From NCBI GenBank assembly GCA_017501055.1, contig JAFVXP010000046.1, positions 1 through 17,295 on the forward strand: DNA of 17,295 nt, given 5' to 3'. Within the stretch, counting starts at the first letter, position 1. Every line of letters starts with the position of its first letter. The stretch is from Clostridia bacterium. GTDB lineage: Bacteria; Bacillota; Clostridia; Oscillospirales; CAG-382. The translations under genes were made by a program, and so were the position numbers. Of this stretch, positions 1 to 7,439 are shown piece by piece. Below the pieces are notes generated by a model. It saw only the letters and a program-made list of their open reading frames with translations, was not told the origin of the DNA and did not search any database.

Positions 1-63
1 GAACTCTCGCTTGCCGAGGATAGACCTGAAACTCTTGTTTTGGAGGGCTTTGATGAATATTAA
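1..63 (+). CDS. scpA: Segregation and condensation protein A, C-terminal fragment
   Basis: Frame 1 is open from the window edge for 20 codons and ends with TAA at 61-63. The tail is acidic and ends in the residues GFDEY. Its last 11 bases overlap the start of scpB, as expected for the usual scpA-scpB order. ScpA is the kleisin that bridges SMC heads and recruits ScpB for chromosome condensation. The identity rests almost entirely on position, because too little of the protein is present to show a kleisin domain. The 5' part lies outside the window. Confidence 0.62.
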   Translation, partial: ELSLAEDRPETLVLEGFDEY

Positions 64-646
64 TAACGAAACGCCGGCAGCATTGGAGGCAATCCTTTTT
101 GCTTGCGGAGCTCCCGTTGCGTTCGACCGACTTTGTGAAATACTCGGTGTCAGCTCCGAGGGATTACGTCAAGCGGCGGCGATATTAAAAGAAAAATATT
201 CCGATGACCGTGAAAGCGGAATCCAGCTTATAACCGTTGAAGACGCATATCAGCTCTGCACAAAATCCTACGTTGCAGAGTACGTTAAAAAAGCGCTTGA
301 ACTTCGTAAAGCTCCGCCTTTGTCAAAAGCATCTCTTGAGGTTTTGGCGATAATCGCATATAACCAGCCGGTAACCCGTTCGTTTATCGAAATGGTAAGA
401 GGTGTTGACAGCTCGGCTATCGTAACCTCGCTTGTTGATAAGGGCTTGGTTGCAGAACGCGGAACGCTTGATGCGCCCGGCAGACCTATCCTTTTCGGTA
501 CGACCGATGCATTCCTGCGTTGTTTCGGACTTGAAAGCATTGACGACCTTCCCAAAACCGAGCTTGCAATGTCGGGTGAACAGGTTTCAATCGATTTTTC
601 GGAAAACGGCGAAGAAAATACAGAAACTAACGAAGAAGGGAAATAA
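53..646 (+). CDS. scpB: Segregation and condensation protein B (ScpB)
   Basis: ScpB is the double winged-helix partner of ScpA in the SMC-ScpAB condensin, which acts on the nucleoid in chromosome segregation. The 197-aa product has the usual family length. It opens with the typical LEAILFACGAPV segment (residues 11-22), continues with a first winged helix (to about 85), and then the hallmark LEVLAIIAYNQPVTR at about 95-109, followed by VRGVDSS and GRPILFGTT in the second winged helix. I chose ATG at 53 over an upstream TTG at 11 because GGAGGG sits at 42-47 and the resulting N-terminus matches the family. The C-terminal 30 residues are acidic and low-complexity. It overlaps scpA by 11 bp and is followed two bases later by gerW, so the three are probably one transcript. 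Confidence 0.95.
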   Translation: MNINNETPAALEAILFACGAPVAFDRLCEILGVSSEGLRQAAAILKEKYSDDRESGIQLITVEDAYQLCTKSYVAEYVKKALELRKAPPLSKASLEVLAIIAYNQPVTRSFIEMVRGVDSSAIVTSLVDKGLVAERGTLDAPGRPILFGTTDAFLRCFGLESIDDLPKTELAMSGEQVSIDFSENGEENTETNEEGK

Positions 647-648
647 CA

Positions 649-1161
649 ATGAGTAACAATACAAATGAAATGCCCCTCAAGCAGATGATCGAATCCGCAC
701 TTTCAAAGATCGGCGAGGTCGTTGACGTTAACACCGTCATCGGCGAACCGATGAACCTCCCCGGCGAAGTGACCGTTATACCCTTTTCCCGTGTTTCGGT
801 CGGTTTTGCTTCGGGTGGAAGCGAGTTTGGCGGTAAGAACGCCACAGCCGACAGCAAAGCATATTTTGCAGGCGGTAACGGCGCAGGCGTGAGTATGACT
901 CCTCTCGGATTCATCATCGTCGAAAAAGGCTCTGCTCGTGTTATCGAGCTTGGCAACCCCATAACCTATTCTTCCCCCAAAGACCCCGTAAACCGTGCAC
1001 TTGACGGCATTAACGGTGTTATCGATAAAGCGCCCGACCTTTTCTCAAAGATCATGGGCGTGTTCGATTCCTTCAAAAAGACCGACGACGTCGTTTGCGA
1101 TGACGAAGTCACCGCCGTTGAGATAAATGCCGACGAAGCAAACATCATCATAGAAGAATAA
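649..1161 (+). CDS. gerW: GerW/YtfJ family sporulation protein
   Basis: The 170-aa product matches the YtfJ/GerW family, spore-associated proteins needed in Bacillus for normal germination. Visible hallmarks are the N-terminal helix PLKQMIESALSKIGEVVDVNTVIGEP cut here at about residues 9-34, the central VTVIPFSRVSVGFASGG at about 41-57, a Gly-rich stretch FAGGNGAGV, and GFIIVEKG near residue 88. The C-terminal 50 residues are acidic. The ribosome binding site AAGGGA lies just upstream within the end of scpB, and only two bases separate the genes, so translation is probably coupled. In many Firmicutes ytfJ follows scpB after one intervening DUF2953 gene; here that gene is missing. A strong terminator follows. 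The biochemical function of the family is not established. Confidence 0.9.
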   Translation: MSNNTNEMPLKQMIESALSKIGEVVDVNTVIGEPMNLPGEVTVIPFSRVSVGFASGGSEFGGKNATADSKAYFAGGNGAGVSMTPLGFIIVEKGSARVIELGNPITYSSPKDPVNRALDGINGVIDKAPDLFSKIMGVFDSFKKTDDVVCDDEVTAVEINADEANIIIEE

Positions 1162-1169
1162 AAAAACAA

Positions 1170-1200
1170 AACGCTGTTGCAAATCGCAACAGCGTTTTTT
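1170..1200 (+). terminator. Rho-independent terminator of scpAB-gerW
   Basis: An 11-bp perfect stem (1170-1180 with 1186-1196), loop AAATC, followed by a T run to 1200. It begins 8 bases after the gerW stop codon and ends this operon. Confidence 0.93.
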
Positions 1201-1210
1201 GTTAAAAGAA

Positions 1211-1233
1211 AACCCCGCCATAGTGGCGGGGTT
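1211..1233. other. GC-rich hairpin
   Basis: AACCCCGCC at 1211-1219 pairs perfectly with GGCGGGGTT at 1225-1233 around a 5-base loop. There is no T run after it on either strand of the quality seen at 1170-1200, so it may be an auxiliary terminator or repeat remnant. From here to 1320 I see no gene or RNA signature. Confidence 0.5.
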
Positions 1234-1328
1234 CCGTGTAGGCTATTGCCGATGAACAGAAATGATGAGTTGAAACAATGAAGACGAAAATATTTTGTTG
1301 TTTGTGATTGTTTAAAATAACGCTTCTT

Positions 1329-1487
1329 GCCTCCCCTGTGTAAGGGGAGGTGGCACGGCGAGTCCGAGCGCCGTGACGAAAGGGTTGTAGGATACGAAGT
1401 ATCCGTAGCTATTTCTATTCAATGTTAATGACAACCCTTCAGTCTTCTCGCTATGCTCGAAGACAGCTCCCCTTACACAGGGGAGCC
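1329..1487. repeat. Palindromic intergenic repeat element with 19-bp inverted ends
   Basis: The ends are perfect inverted copies: CTCCCCTGTGTAAGGGGAG at 1331-1349 and its reverse complement at 1467-1485. Nested inside are a CACGGCG/CGCCGTG hairpin (1354-1360 with 1369-1375), the pair AAGGGTTGT (1380-1388) and ACAACCCTT (1431-1439), a GGATAC/GTATCC hairpin (1390-1404), and a GTCTTC/GAAGAC hairpin (1442-1464). No reading frame is present. The architecture is that of a MITE or REP-like dispersed element, and the end sequence resembles repeats I recall from gut Clostridia genomes. It sits between convergent genes, a usual place for such elements. Confidence 0.75.
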
Positions 1488-1503
1488 GAGGACGTTAAAC
1501 TAA

Positions 1504-3234
1504 CTATTGAACATTAATACTAAATCTACATTCAAAGGCTCTGTTCCAGGGGAGAACGATGTCCGAAACGGAAATCTTCTTGCCGTGGTCGATGGGTTTG
1601 ATGTCTTTGCCGAGAATCTGAGAAGCTTCGATATTCTTGATTATATTAAGCGGATCGTCGTAATTTGCGGTGGATTCAAAGCTCATCGTCGAGCCGTGAC
1701 CTCTGTAAGAAGCGTCCTTGATAAGCGCAAAGGTCATAGTTTTAAGGAATCCGATATTGGAAGCATCGCTGACGTCACTGCTGTTCTTGATATAATTATA
1801 TCTCGCAACGGCGTTCGAAAGACCAATACCAACGGTGTTCGAAACGGTGTTCCAACAGCTTATAGCAAGAGCTTTGCCGACTGGAATAGGAGCTTCTGCA
1901 CTCAAGATACAATCGGAAACAATTCGTGCATTACCGCCGTTTGCGTTCGATGCATCTATAACGCAGGTGGGGATATTAGCTTCAAGATTCTTTTTAAGCT
2001 GTTCAACAAGCTCTTTTGCGTTTGTTTGCAAATCCTTGCTGTCAAGAGAGCTTTGACGTGTGAGAACGAGAACCTGAAGTGCGCCCGTATCGTCACTCTG
2101 CTTTGCGCCGATTGCGCTTAAATGACGGTCAACGGTTTCCTTAAGAGTTAAATAGTCGTAATGGTCGGCAACCTCGTTTTGTCCCATACCGTAATAAACC
2201 ACGTTAACGAGGATATTGCCCTTTTCGCCGTACTTTGCATAAAGACTTGACGTGAGTGTTGCAATACCCATCATTCCCAATTCGTCTGCGCCTGCAAAGA
2301 GGTTGAATTCGGGAAGGGAAGAAGCAATCTTTTCAATATAAGCACGTTCGTTGTATTGGATATTCTCGTTTGCCGAGGAATCGTCAACACCGACAATGAG
2401 ATGCTCGATATCCTTGCCTGCTTTTTCTATAAGATAGGTTATGATGTTCAATTTGCGTTCTCTTGCGGCAAGGTGCTCACTTATCTGTTCTTCTGTTGCG
2501 GTGCAGTATGCGCCCGTTTCAACAGAAACGTTCATAAGAGGGATTTCCATATCGTTTGCACCGTAGCGATAGCCGGCAACGATGTTTTCAATGGTAAGCT
2601 CTTCTTCGGGCAGAGTTGCACGGAGCTGAGAACCGTATGCACGTGTTGCGTAATATTCGTTAAGGTTATAACCTTTATAACCGTTTGTAGAAGCAAGACG
2701 CATTACCGTATCAAGATATACAACGTAATTATTCTTTGCAAGCTCGACAAGATAGTTTGCGATCTCGGTTTCGCTTTCATCAAGATTCGTGTTGCCGTTG
2801 TTGCCGACACGTGAATTTACAAGACCGCCGGAGAAGATCTGGTCGAGCGAGATTATATAGCAATTAACGCCGTTCTGTTCCTGCTCTTTAAGCCAGTTGA
2901 GAAGGTTTTTGGTGTTACCGCCTCTTGCGTTTTCAACACCGTTGATTGCATCAAGGATTGTTCTGTAGTCGTCTTCAACGGGCATTTTAAGAGTAATACC
3001 TGCACTTTCGGCAAGATATTTAACTCTGTCGGTTTGAACAGGTCTGTCGTCAAGAGGAATATATGCAACCGTAAAATCGTTAAAATCCTTGAATCCCGCC
3101 GCAGGGTTGATCTCGACAACCTCGTCCGAGGCGTCGCTCGTGTCGGTGTTGCTGTCCTCTCCGCAGGAAACAAGAAACGCCGAAACACAGAGAAGCATAC
3201 AAAGCAAGATTGAAACAATTCTTTTTGCCGTCAT
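1504..3234 (-). CDS. DUF4127 family lipoprotein
   Basis: This 576-aa protein begins with a lipoprotein signal: basic MTAKR, a hydrophobic core, and a lipobox FLVSC with the acylated Cys at residue 24, followed by an acidic, Ser/Asp/Thr-rich linker. It should be anchored outside the membrane. The mature part matches DUF4127: AYIPLDDRPVQTDR just after the linker, then SLDQIFSGGLVNSR, LIVGVDDSSANENIQ, LFAGADELGMMG, DASNANGG, and a C-terminal SCWNTVSNTVGIGLSN. No enzymatic activity is established for this family; the conserved Asp/Glu patches suggest a hydrolase-like fold, which is inference. The start is supported by AAGGAG seven bases upstream and a consensus promoter further up. It is monocistronic and convergent with gerW. 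Confidence 0.9.
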   Translation of the reverse strand: MTAKRIVSILLCMLLCVSAFLVSCGEDSNTDTSDASDEVVEINPAAGFKDFNDFTVAYIPLDDRPVQTDRVKYLAESAGITLKMPVEDDYRTILDAINGVENARGGNTKNLLNWLKEQEQNGVNCYIISLDQIFSGGLVNSRVGNNGNTNLDESETEIANYLVELAKNNYVVYLDTVMRLASTNGYKGYNLNEYYATRAYGSQLRATLPEEELTIENIVAGYRYGANDMEIPLMNVSVETGAYCTATEEQISEHLAARERKLNIITYLIEKAGKDIEHLIVGVDDSSANENIQYNERAYIEKIASSLPEFNLFAGADELGMMGIATLTSSLYAKYGEKGNILVNVVYYGMGQNEVADHYDYLTLKETVDRHLSAIGAKQSDDTGALQVLVLTRQSSLDSKDLQTNAKELVEQLKKNLEANIPTCVIDASNANGGNARIVSDCILSAEAPIPVGKALAISCWNTVSNTVGIGLSNAVARYNYIKNSSDVSDASNIGFLKTMTFALIKDASYRGHGSTMSFESTANYDDPLNIIKNIEASQILGKDIKPIDHGKKISVSDIVLPWNRAFECRFSINVQ

Positions 3235-3270
3235 AACAAATTCTCCTTTTGAAAAATTTATTCATACCTC

Positions 3271-3299
3271 ATTTTACCATAACCGCAAAATACTGTCAA
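3271..3299 (-). promoter_or_regulatory. Sigma-A promoter of the DUF4127 gene
   Basis: On the minus strand TTGACA (3294-3299) and TAAAAT (3271-3276) are separated by exactly 17 bp. The -10 ends about 36 bases before the ATG, leaving a short leader with the AAGGAG site. Confidence 0.8.
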
Positions 3300-3318
3300 T
3301 AACGGCTTTTGGTCTTTT

Positions 3319-3356
3319 CCGAGAGAAAAACTTTTGAAAAAAGCTTTTTCTCTCGG
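3319..3356. terminator. Hairpin between nagB terminators and the DUF4127 promoter
   Basis: CCGAGAGAAAAA (3319-3330) pairs perfectly over 12 bp with 3345-3356. The inner part, CTTTT...AAAAG, can extend the stem. The U-rich tract is inside rather than after the stem, so classical termination is uncertain. It may insulate the DUF4127 promoter from nagB read-through. Confidence 0.45.
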
Positions 3357-3382
3357 GCTCTCTTTTCAAAACTTTTTGTTAT

Positions 3383-3461
3383 AAAAAACAAAGGAAACGC
3401 TTATGCGTTTCCTTCATTAAAAACTTATTAAGAAATATGTATTTCGTGCGTTCTACGCCAA
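3383..3461. repeat. 79-bp direct repeat, copy 1, with terminator hairpin
   Basis: This copy is identical over 79 bp to 3612-3690. It carries a GGAAACGC/GCGTTTCC hairpin (3393-3400 with 3405-3412) that on the minus strand runs into TTTGTTTTTT, and a small GAAATA/TATTTC palindrome (3432-3445). It thus repeats the terminator of nagB about 230 bp further downstream of that gene. Confidence 0.9.
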
Positions 3462-3611
3462 GAGGAAAAGAAAATCTCGGAGCGTGGATTTGGATGTAGA
3501 TTGTGCAAACAGCACCCGAAGCTGTATCAACAACCCCACAAAACTTGTTTTGTGGGGACCCCGTCTCTACTGCGAGAGGGGCTGTTTGTGCAAAGCACGA
3601 AATATAAAATG
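3462..3611. other. Hairpin-rich segment between the two 79-bp repeats
   Basis: These 150 bases hold no gene. CCCCACAAAAC (3534-3544) pairs perfectly with 3547-3557 and is followed by ACCCC. A second hairpin, CCCC-TCTC with GAGA-GGGG, lies at 3559-3581. An imperfect outer pair brings GTGCAAACAGC near 3503 against GCTGTTTGTGC at 3581-3591. GCACGAAATA at 3595-3604 is the reverse complement of 3440-3449 inside repeat copy 1. The stem followed by GGGGACCCC recurs at 14635-14664 and 14866-14893, so this looks like a dispersed repeat family. Confidence 0.65.
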
Positions 3612-3641
3612 AAAAAACAAAGGAAACGCTTATGCGTTTCC
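3612..3641 (-). terminator. Proximal terminator of nagB
   Basis: On the minus strand an 8-bp perfect stem (3634-3641 with 3622-3629, loop ATAA) is followed by a T-rich run down to 3612. It is part of repeat copy 2; copy 1 supplies an identical second terminator at 3383-3412. Confidence 0.88.
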
Positions 3642-3690
3642 TTCATTAAAAACTTATTAAGAAATATGTATTTCGTGCGTTCTACGCCAA
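3612..3690. repeat. 79-bp direct repeat, copy 2
   Basis: Identical to 3383-3461 at an offset of 229 bp; identity stops at 3611 and 3691. It starts 15 bases beyond the nagB stop codon and contains the proximal nagB terminator. Confidence 0.9.
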
Positions 3691-3704
3691 ATACACGCTT
3701 CGCC

Positions 3705-4427
3705 TTAACCGTTGTATGCGTCTTTATCGGCGATGATAATGGTGTTGGGGTGAAGCTTAAGAAGGGTTGCAGGGTTGGAAGTGGTGATCTTGTCATCAAG
3801 AAGTTCCTTAACTGCATCATGCTTAGCCTTGCCGGTAGCAAGAAGAATGATCGTCTTTGCCTTCATGATAGAAGCCATACCCATGGTAACTGCCTGAGTG
3901 GGAACGTCTTCCTTCTTTTCGAAGAAACGAGCGTTAGCGTTGATGGTGCTTTCGGTAAGCGAGGTGAGGTGAGTACCTGCAACAAGCTTTTCATCGGGTT
4001 CGTTGAACGCAATGTGACCGTTCTGGCCGATACCGAGAACCTGAATATCAACACCGCCTGCAGCGTCGATAGCAGCATCGTATTCTGCGCCCATAGCAGC
4101 AGGATCTTCTGCAAGACCGTCGGGAACACGGGTGTTTGCCTTATCAATATCGATATGATCAAAGAAGTTAACGTTCATAAAGTAACGGTAGCTCTGATCA
4201 TGGGTAGGAGCGAGGGGATAGTATTCGTCAAGGTTAAAGCTTTTGCAATCCTTGAAGGAGATTTCGCCGTTTTTGTTCATGTCTGCAAGGATCTTGTACA
4301 TACCAACGGGGGTAGAACCGGTTGCAAGACCGAGAACGGAATTGGGCTTCATATAAACCTGTGCAGCAAAAATTTTCGCAGCTTCTTTTGCGACTTCCTG
4401 AGCGTTTTCACAAACAATTACTCTCAT
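3705..4427 (-). CDS. nagB: Glucosamine-6-phosphate deaminase
   Basis: NagB converts glucosamine 6-phosphate to fructose 6-phosphate and ammonia in the cytosol, linking amino-sugar catabolism to glycolysis. The 240-aa length is that of the compact Gram-positive type without the E. coli C-terminal allosteric extension. Seen motifs are LGLATGSTPVGMY (32-44), FNLDEYY (64-70, catalytic Asp67) and GIGQNGHIAFNEP (132-144, His138 and Glu143). Position 136 is Asn where E. coli has Asp141; I believe this is common in the short enzymes. The start has GGAGGA eight bases upstream and a consensus promoter just before. No nagA neighbours it in this window, so it appears to be monocistronic. Its 3' end is followed by two copies of the same terminator. 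Confidence 0.96.
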   Translation of the reverse strand: MRVIVCENAQEVAKEAAKIFAAQVYMKPNSVLGLATGSTPVGMYKILADMNKNGEISFKDCKSFNLDEYYPLAPTHDQSYRYFMNVNFFDHIDIDKANTRVPDGLAEDPAAMGAEYDAAIDAAGGVDIQVLGIGQNGHIAFNEPDEKLVAGTHLTSLTESTINANARFFEKKEDVPTQAVTMGMASIMKAKTIILLATGKAKHDAVKELLDDKITTSNPATLLKLHPNTIIIADKDAYNG

Positions 4428-4463
4428 TGTTAAAATCCTCCGAAATAATTTTTTCTAATTTGA

Positions 4464-4492
4464 ATTATATCACCGTAACCGTTGAATGTCAA
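4464..4492 (-). promoter_or_regulatory. Consensus promoter of nagB
   Basis: Minus strand TTGACA (4487-4492), 17-bp spacer, TATAAT (4464-4469): an exact sigma-A consensus. The -35 begins 5 bases after the trkH stop codon, so nagB has its own strong promoter and no terminator separates it from trkH. Confidence 0.9.
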
Positions 4493-4496
4493 TAGA

Positions 4497-5945
4497 TTAT
4501 CTCTTTTTCATCCAAACAGAAGGAGAAAGTGCAAGAATAAGAGGGAATATCTCCAATCTGCCCAAAAGCATTGCAAATGAAAAGACTATTTTCGAGAAAT
4601 CGGAATAGCTTGCAAAGCTTCCCATAGGACCGACAGCACCGAAACCGGGGCCGACGTTGTTAAATGTGGCCAAGGTGGCGGAAAGGTTTGTTTCAAAGTC
4701 GAACGGTTCAAAAGATATCGCAATAAATGCGGTGACTACACATAGAACATATACCGCAAAATACGTAGCGACACTTCCCAAAGTTTGGTTGTCAACAGCT
4801 TTTCCGTCAAATTCAACCGAGGTGACCGCACGGGGGTGAAGCATACGTCTTAGTTCCTTCAAAATAAGCTTGAAAAGAATAACGACACGTGATATCTTCA
4901 AACCGCCTGCCGTTGAACCTGCACAACCGCCGAAGCACATCAATAACAAGATGATGGATTTTGAAAGCGAGGGCCATAAATTAAAGTCTGCTGTCGAGAA
5001 TCCCGTCGTGGTAATTATAGAAGATACTTGGAAAAGCGAAAGTCTTACAGAATCCGATGCGCTTTCGTAAATAGGATATATGTTGAAAGCTATTACGGAA
5101 ACCGAAACAAAAATTATTGCTAAATATGCCCAGAGTTCTGTACTTTTGGCTATAGATCTGAAACGACGAATGAGCAAGAGATAGTAAAGGTTGAAATTGA
5201 TGCCGAAGAATATCATTGCAACAGCAATTACGATCTGGCAGAAATTGCTGTAACCGCCGATGCTGTCACCCTTTATGCCGAAACCGCCCGTACCGGCAGT
5301 ACCGAACGTATGAACAATACTGTCAAACCAAGGCATACCTCCGAATTTGAGAAGTATTATCTCGATAACAGTCATAATGATATAAATAAAATAAAGTATT
5401 TTTGCAGTGTTGCGAACTCTTGGAACGATCTTACCCACAACAGGGCCGGGCATTTCAGCACGCATAATGTGTATCGAACGTTCGCTTAAGTTTGAAACGA
5501 TGGCCATAACGAAAACAAGAACGCCCATACCGCCGACCCAGTGGGTAAAGCTTCGCCAGAAGAGCATGCTGCGGCTTAATGCTTCGATATCGGTCAAAAT
5601 GGTTGAACCCGTAGTGGTAAAACCGCTGACTGTTTCAAAAAGTGCGTCAACGTAAGACGGTATCTCTCCGCTGATAACAAAGGGTAGAGCGCCTATCAGC
5701 GAAAGGCCTATCCACGCAATAGCGACGATAGCAAAACCTTCTTTTGCATAAATAACTCTGTTGTCGGTACGGCAACAAAAGGCTATCACGGTTCCGAGAA
5801 CGACCGAAAATACCGCTGTTATCAGAAAAGCCGACAAGCATTTATATTCATTGTAAATAACGGCAACAAGCGCAGGCAAAAGCATTAAAGCGGCAATAGT
5901 CTGCGCAATACGGCCGAAAAGGAAAAACACGTATTTTTTGTTCAT
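4497..5945 (-). CDS. trkH: TrkH-family potassium uptake channel subunit
   Basis: TrkH/KtrB is the membrane pore of Trk-type K+ uptake and is gated by TrkA. The 482-aa protein is strongly hydrophobic and shows the four pore loops of the superfamily: GFTTTGSTIL around 108-117, GTAGTGGFG 215-223, TTTGFST 312-318 and GPGFG 432-436. The conserved GGCAGSTAGGLK at 339-350 is also present. The partner trkA lies directly upstream, 15 bp away, with AAGGA in the gap acting as ribosome binding site, so the two form one operon in the order trkA-trkH. Length and motifs suit the TrkH branch better than the shorter KtrB. I see no truncation. Confidence 0.94.
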   Translation of the reverse strand: MNKKYVFFLFGRIAQTIAALMLLPALVAVIYNEYKCLSAFLITAVFSVVLGTVIAFCCRTDNRVIYAKEGFAIVAIAWIGLSLIGALPFVISGEIPSYVDALFETVSGFTTTGSTILTDIEALSRSMLFWRSFTHWVGGMGVLVFVMAIVSNLSERSIHIMRAEMPGPVVGKIVPRVRNTAKILYFIYIIMTVIEIILLKFGGMPWFDSIVHTFGTAGTGGFGIKGDSIGGYSNFCQIVIAVAMIFFGINFNLYYLLLIRRFRSIAKSTELWAYLAIIFVSVSVIAFNIYPIYESASDSVRLSLFQVSSIITTTGFSTADFNLWPSLSKSIILLLMCFGGCAGSTAGGLKISRVVILFKLILKELRRMLHPRAVTSVEFDGKAVDNQTLGSVATYFAVYVLCVVTAFIAISFEPFDFETNLSATLATFNNVGPGFGAVGPMGSFASYSDFSKIVFSFAMLLGRLEIFPLILALSPSVWMKKR

Positions 5946-5960
5946 GAAGGATTTCCTTCT

Positions 5961-7319
5961 TTATTTAAGAATATCCGAAAGGTCAAGCATCTGTTGTCCC
6001 GACGCAATAACAACGACTCTGTCGCCGGGAAGTATCATATCGTTACCGGTGGGGATTATAGCTTTTCTTGCACGGATAATACCTGCGATAAGGATATCGG
6101 GCCTAAGAGAAAGGTCTTTGAAGGGGATCTCCATACCCTTAAAATCGGGGCTGACGTTAAATTCCAAAGCTTCAACGCTGCCGTCCATAAGCTTATATAA
6201 CGTTTCAATATTGCTTCCGACAGAGTTGCGTAGCGCTCTTGCATATCTCGAAACGATGTCCGAAACCGTCTTTTTGGGCGAAACGATACAGTCAAGACCA
6301 AGATGCATTGCCATTTGGGCAAGCTCGTTGCGGTTTACTTTCGAAATGACCTTCGGCACGTTTCTCGAATGGGCAAATATAGAAATTAGAATATTAAGCT
6401 CGTCGGTACCGGTCAATGCAACGAATGCATCGGTAGAATCGATTCCTTCTTCAAGCAAAAGCTCCTGCTCTGCACCGTCACCGCAGATGACGATTGCTTC
6501 GGGGAGCATATCTGCAAATTCCTTGCAACGCTTCTCGTCGTGATCGATGACCTTAACACTGTTTCCGCTTGATAAAAGACGCTTTGCGAGATAATATGCA
6601 ATTCTGCTTGCACCGAGGATAACAACGTCTCTTGCGGATTTTTGAACGATACCAAGGGTTTTTAAAAGCTTTTGTATCTCGTTCTGTGCGGCGGTAAGAC
6701 CAATTTTGTCACCGCTTTTCAAAACAAAATTACCGTCGGGGATATAGACCCGGTCTTCACGCTGAACGGCGCAAATAAGGAAATTGCCCTTGTATTTGCG
6801 GCGAAGGTCGATAAGGCTCATTCCGTCAAGAGCAGAATCGGGCTTTAACAAAAGCTCGATCATTTCGAGGTTACCGCCCGAGAAGGTTTCAATCTTAACT
6901 GCGGCAGGAAGCTTGAGCATATTGTAAAGCTCTTGCGCCGTCATCCATTCGGGATTGATAGAAACCGTCAAGCCAAGCTTTTTGCGGATAAAGTTAAGGT
7001 TGTTATAGTTGTATTCGGGATTACGGATACGTGCGATAGTATGCTTTGCGCCCATACGCTCCGCCATAAAACAGCAAAGCATATTAAGCTCGTCAGAAGC
7101 GGTCACGGCAATAAAAAGCTCTGCTTTGGAAACGCCTGCTTCTTCAAGAGTTTCACAGTCTGCGCCGTTACCGCAAACGCACATAACGTCGTATATATTA
7201 CCTATTTCGTCGATGACCGCTTGGTTGTTATCGATAGCAACGACGTCGTTGCCTTCTTCAACAAGGCTCGATATAATAGAAGTACCGATCTTTCCGCAGC
7301 CTACGATGATGATCTTCAT
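5961..7319 (-). CDS. trkA: Trk system potassium uptake protein TrkA
   Basis: TrkA is the cytosolic nucleotide-sensing gating ring of Trk channels. The 452-aa product is the full double form: RCK-N (1-130) with GCGKIG at 7-12 and Asp30 for NAD(H) binding, a first RCK-C, a second RCK-N (from 231), and a second RCK-C to the end. The second Rossmann motif reads GASRIA (236-241) instead of GxGxxG, so its dinucleotide site is probably altered. I chose the ATG at 7319, which has GGGGAGGA seven bases upstream and gives a start MKIIIVGCGKIG; a 22-residue upstream extension in frame lacks a ribosome site and overlaps the promoter. It is the first gene of the trkA-trkH operon and divergent from ribU. 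Confidence 0.95.
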   Translation of the reverse strand: MKIIIVGCGKIGTSIISSLVEEGNDVVAIDNNQAVIDEIGNIYDVMCVCGNGADCETLEEAGVSKAELFIAVTASDELNMLCCFMAERMGAKHTIARIRNPEYNYNNLNFIRKKLGLTVSINPEWMTAQELYNMLKLPAAVKIETFSGGNLEMIELLLKPDSALDGMSLIDLRRKYKGNFLICAVQREDRVYIPDGNFVLKSGDKIGLTAAQNEIQKLLKTLGIVQKSARDVVILGASRIAYYLAKRLLSSGNSVKVIDHDEKRCKEFADMLPEAIVICGDGAEQELLLEEGIDSTDAFVALTGTDELNILISIFAHSRNVPKVISKVNRNELAQMAMHLGLDCIVSPKKTVSDIVSRYARALRNSVGSNIETLYKLMDGSVEALEFNVSPDFKGMEIPFKDLSLRPDILIAGIIRARKAIIPTGNDMILPGDRVVVIASGQQMLDLSDILK

Positions 7320-7353
7320 AAAAATCCTCCCCATTTTATTTGGGATAAAAGGT

Positions 7354-7382
7354 ATTATAACACACGGTTTAAAATTTTTCAA
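7354..7382 (-). promoter_or_regulatory. Promoter of trkA-trkH
   Basis: Minus strand TTGAAA (7377-7382), 17-bp spacer, TATAAT (7354-7359), about 35 bases ahead of the trkA ATG. It is back to back with the ribU promoter, about 20 bp between the two -35 boxes. Confidence 0.82.
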
Positions 7383-7403
7383 CAATTTTCATTATTTTTG
7401 ATA

Positions 7404-7431
7404 TTGACATATTATAATGTGTCGTTATAAT
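7404..7431 (+). promoter_or_regulatory. Promoter of the FMN riboswitch-ribU transcript
   Basis: TTGACA at 7404-7409 and TATAAT at 7426-7431 with a 16-bp spacer. Initiation would fall near 7438, right where the riboswitch P1 stem begins (7440). Confidence 0.85.
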
Positions 7432-7439
7432 AAAAATAT

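Noticed and set aside
3383..3690. CRISPR-like array from the repeated 79-bp sequence
   Set aside because: Only two copies, 150-bp spacing, a terminator inside the repeat, and no cas genes.
3501..4433. Plus-strand open frame (310 codons) over nagB and the repeats
   Set aside because: It is antisense to nagB and runs through two terminators and palindromes, with no start signal.
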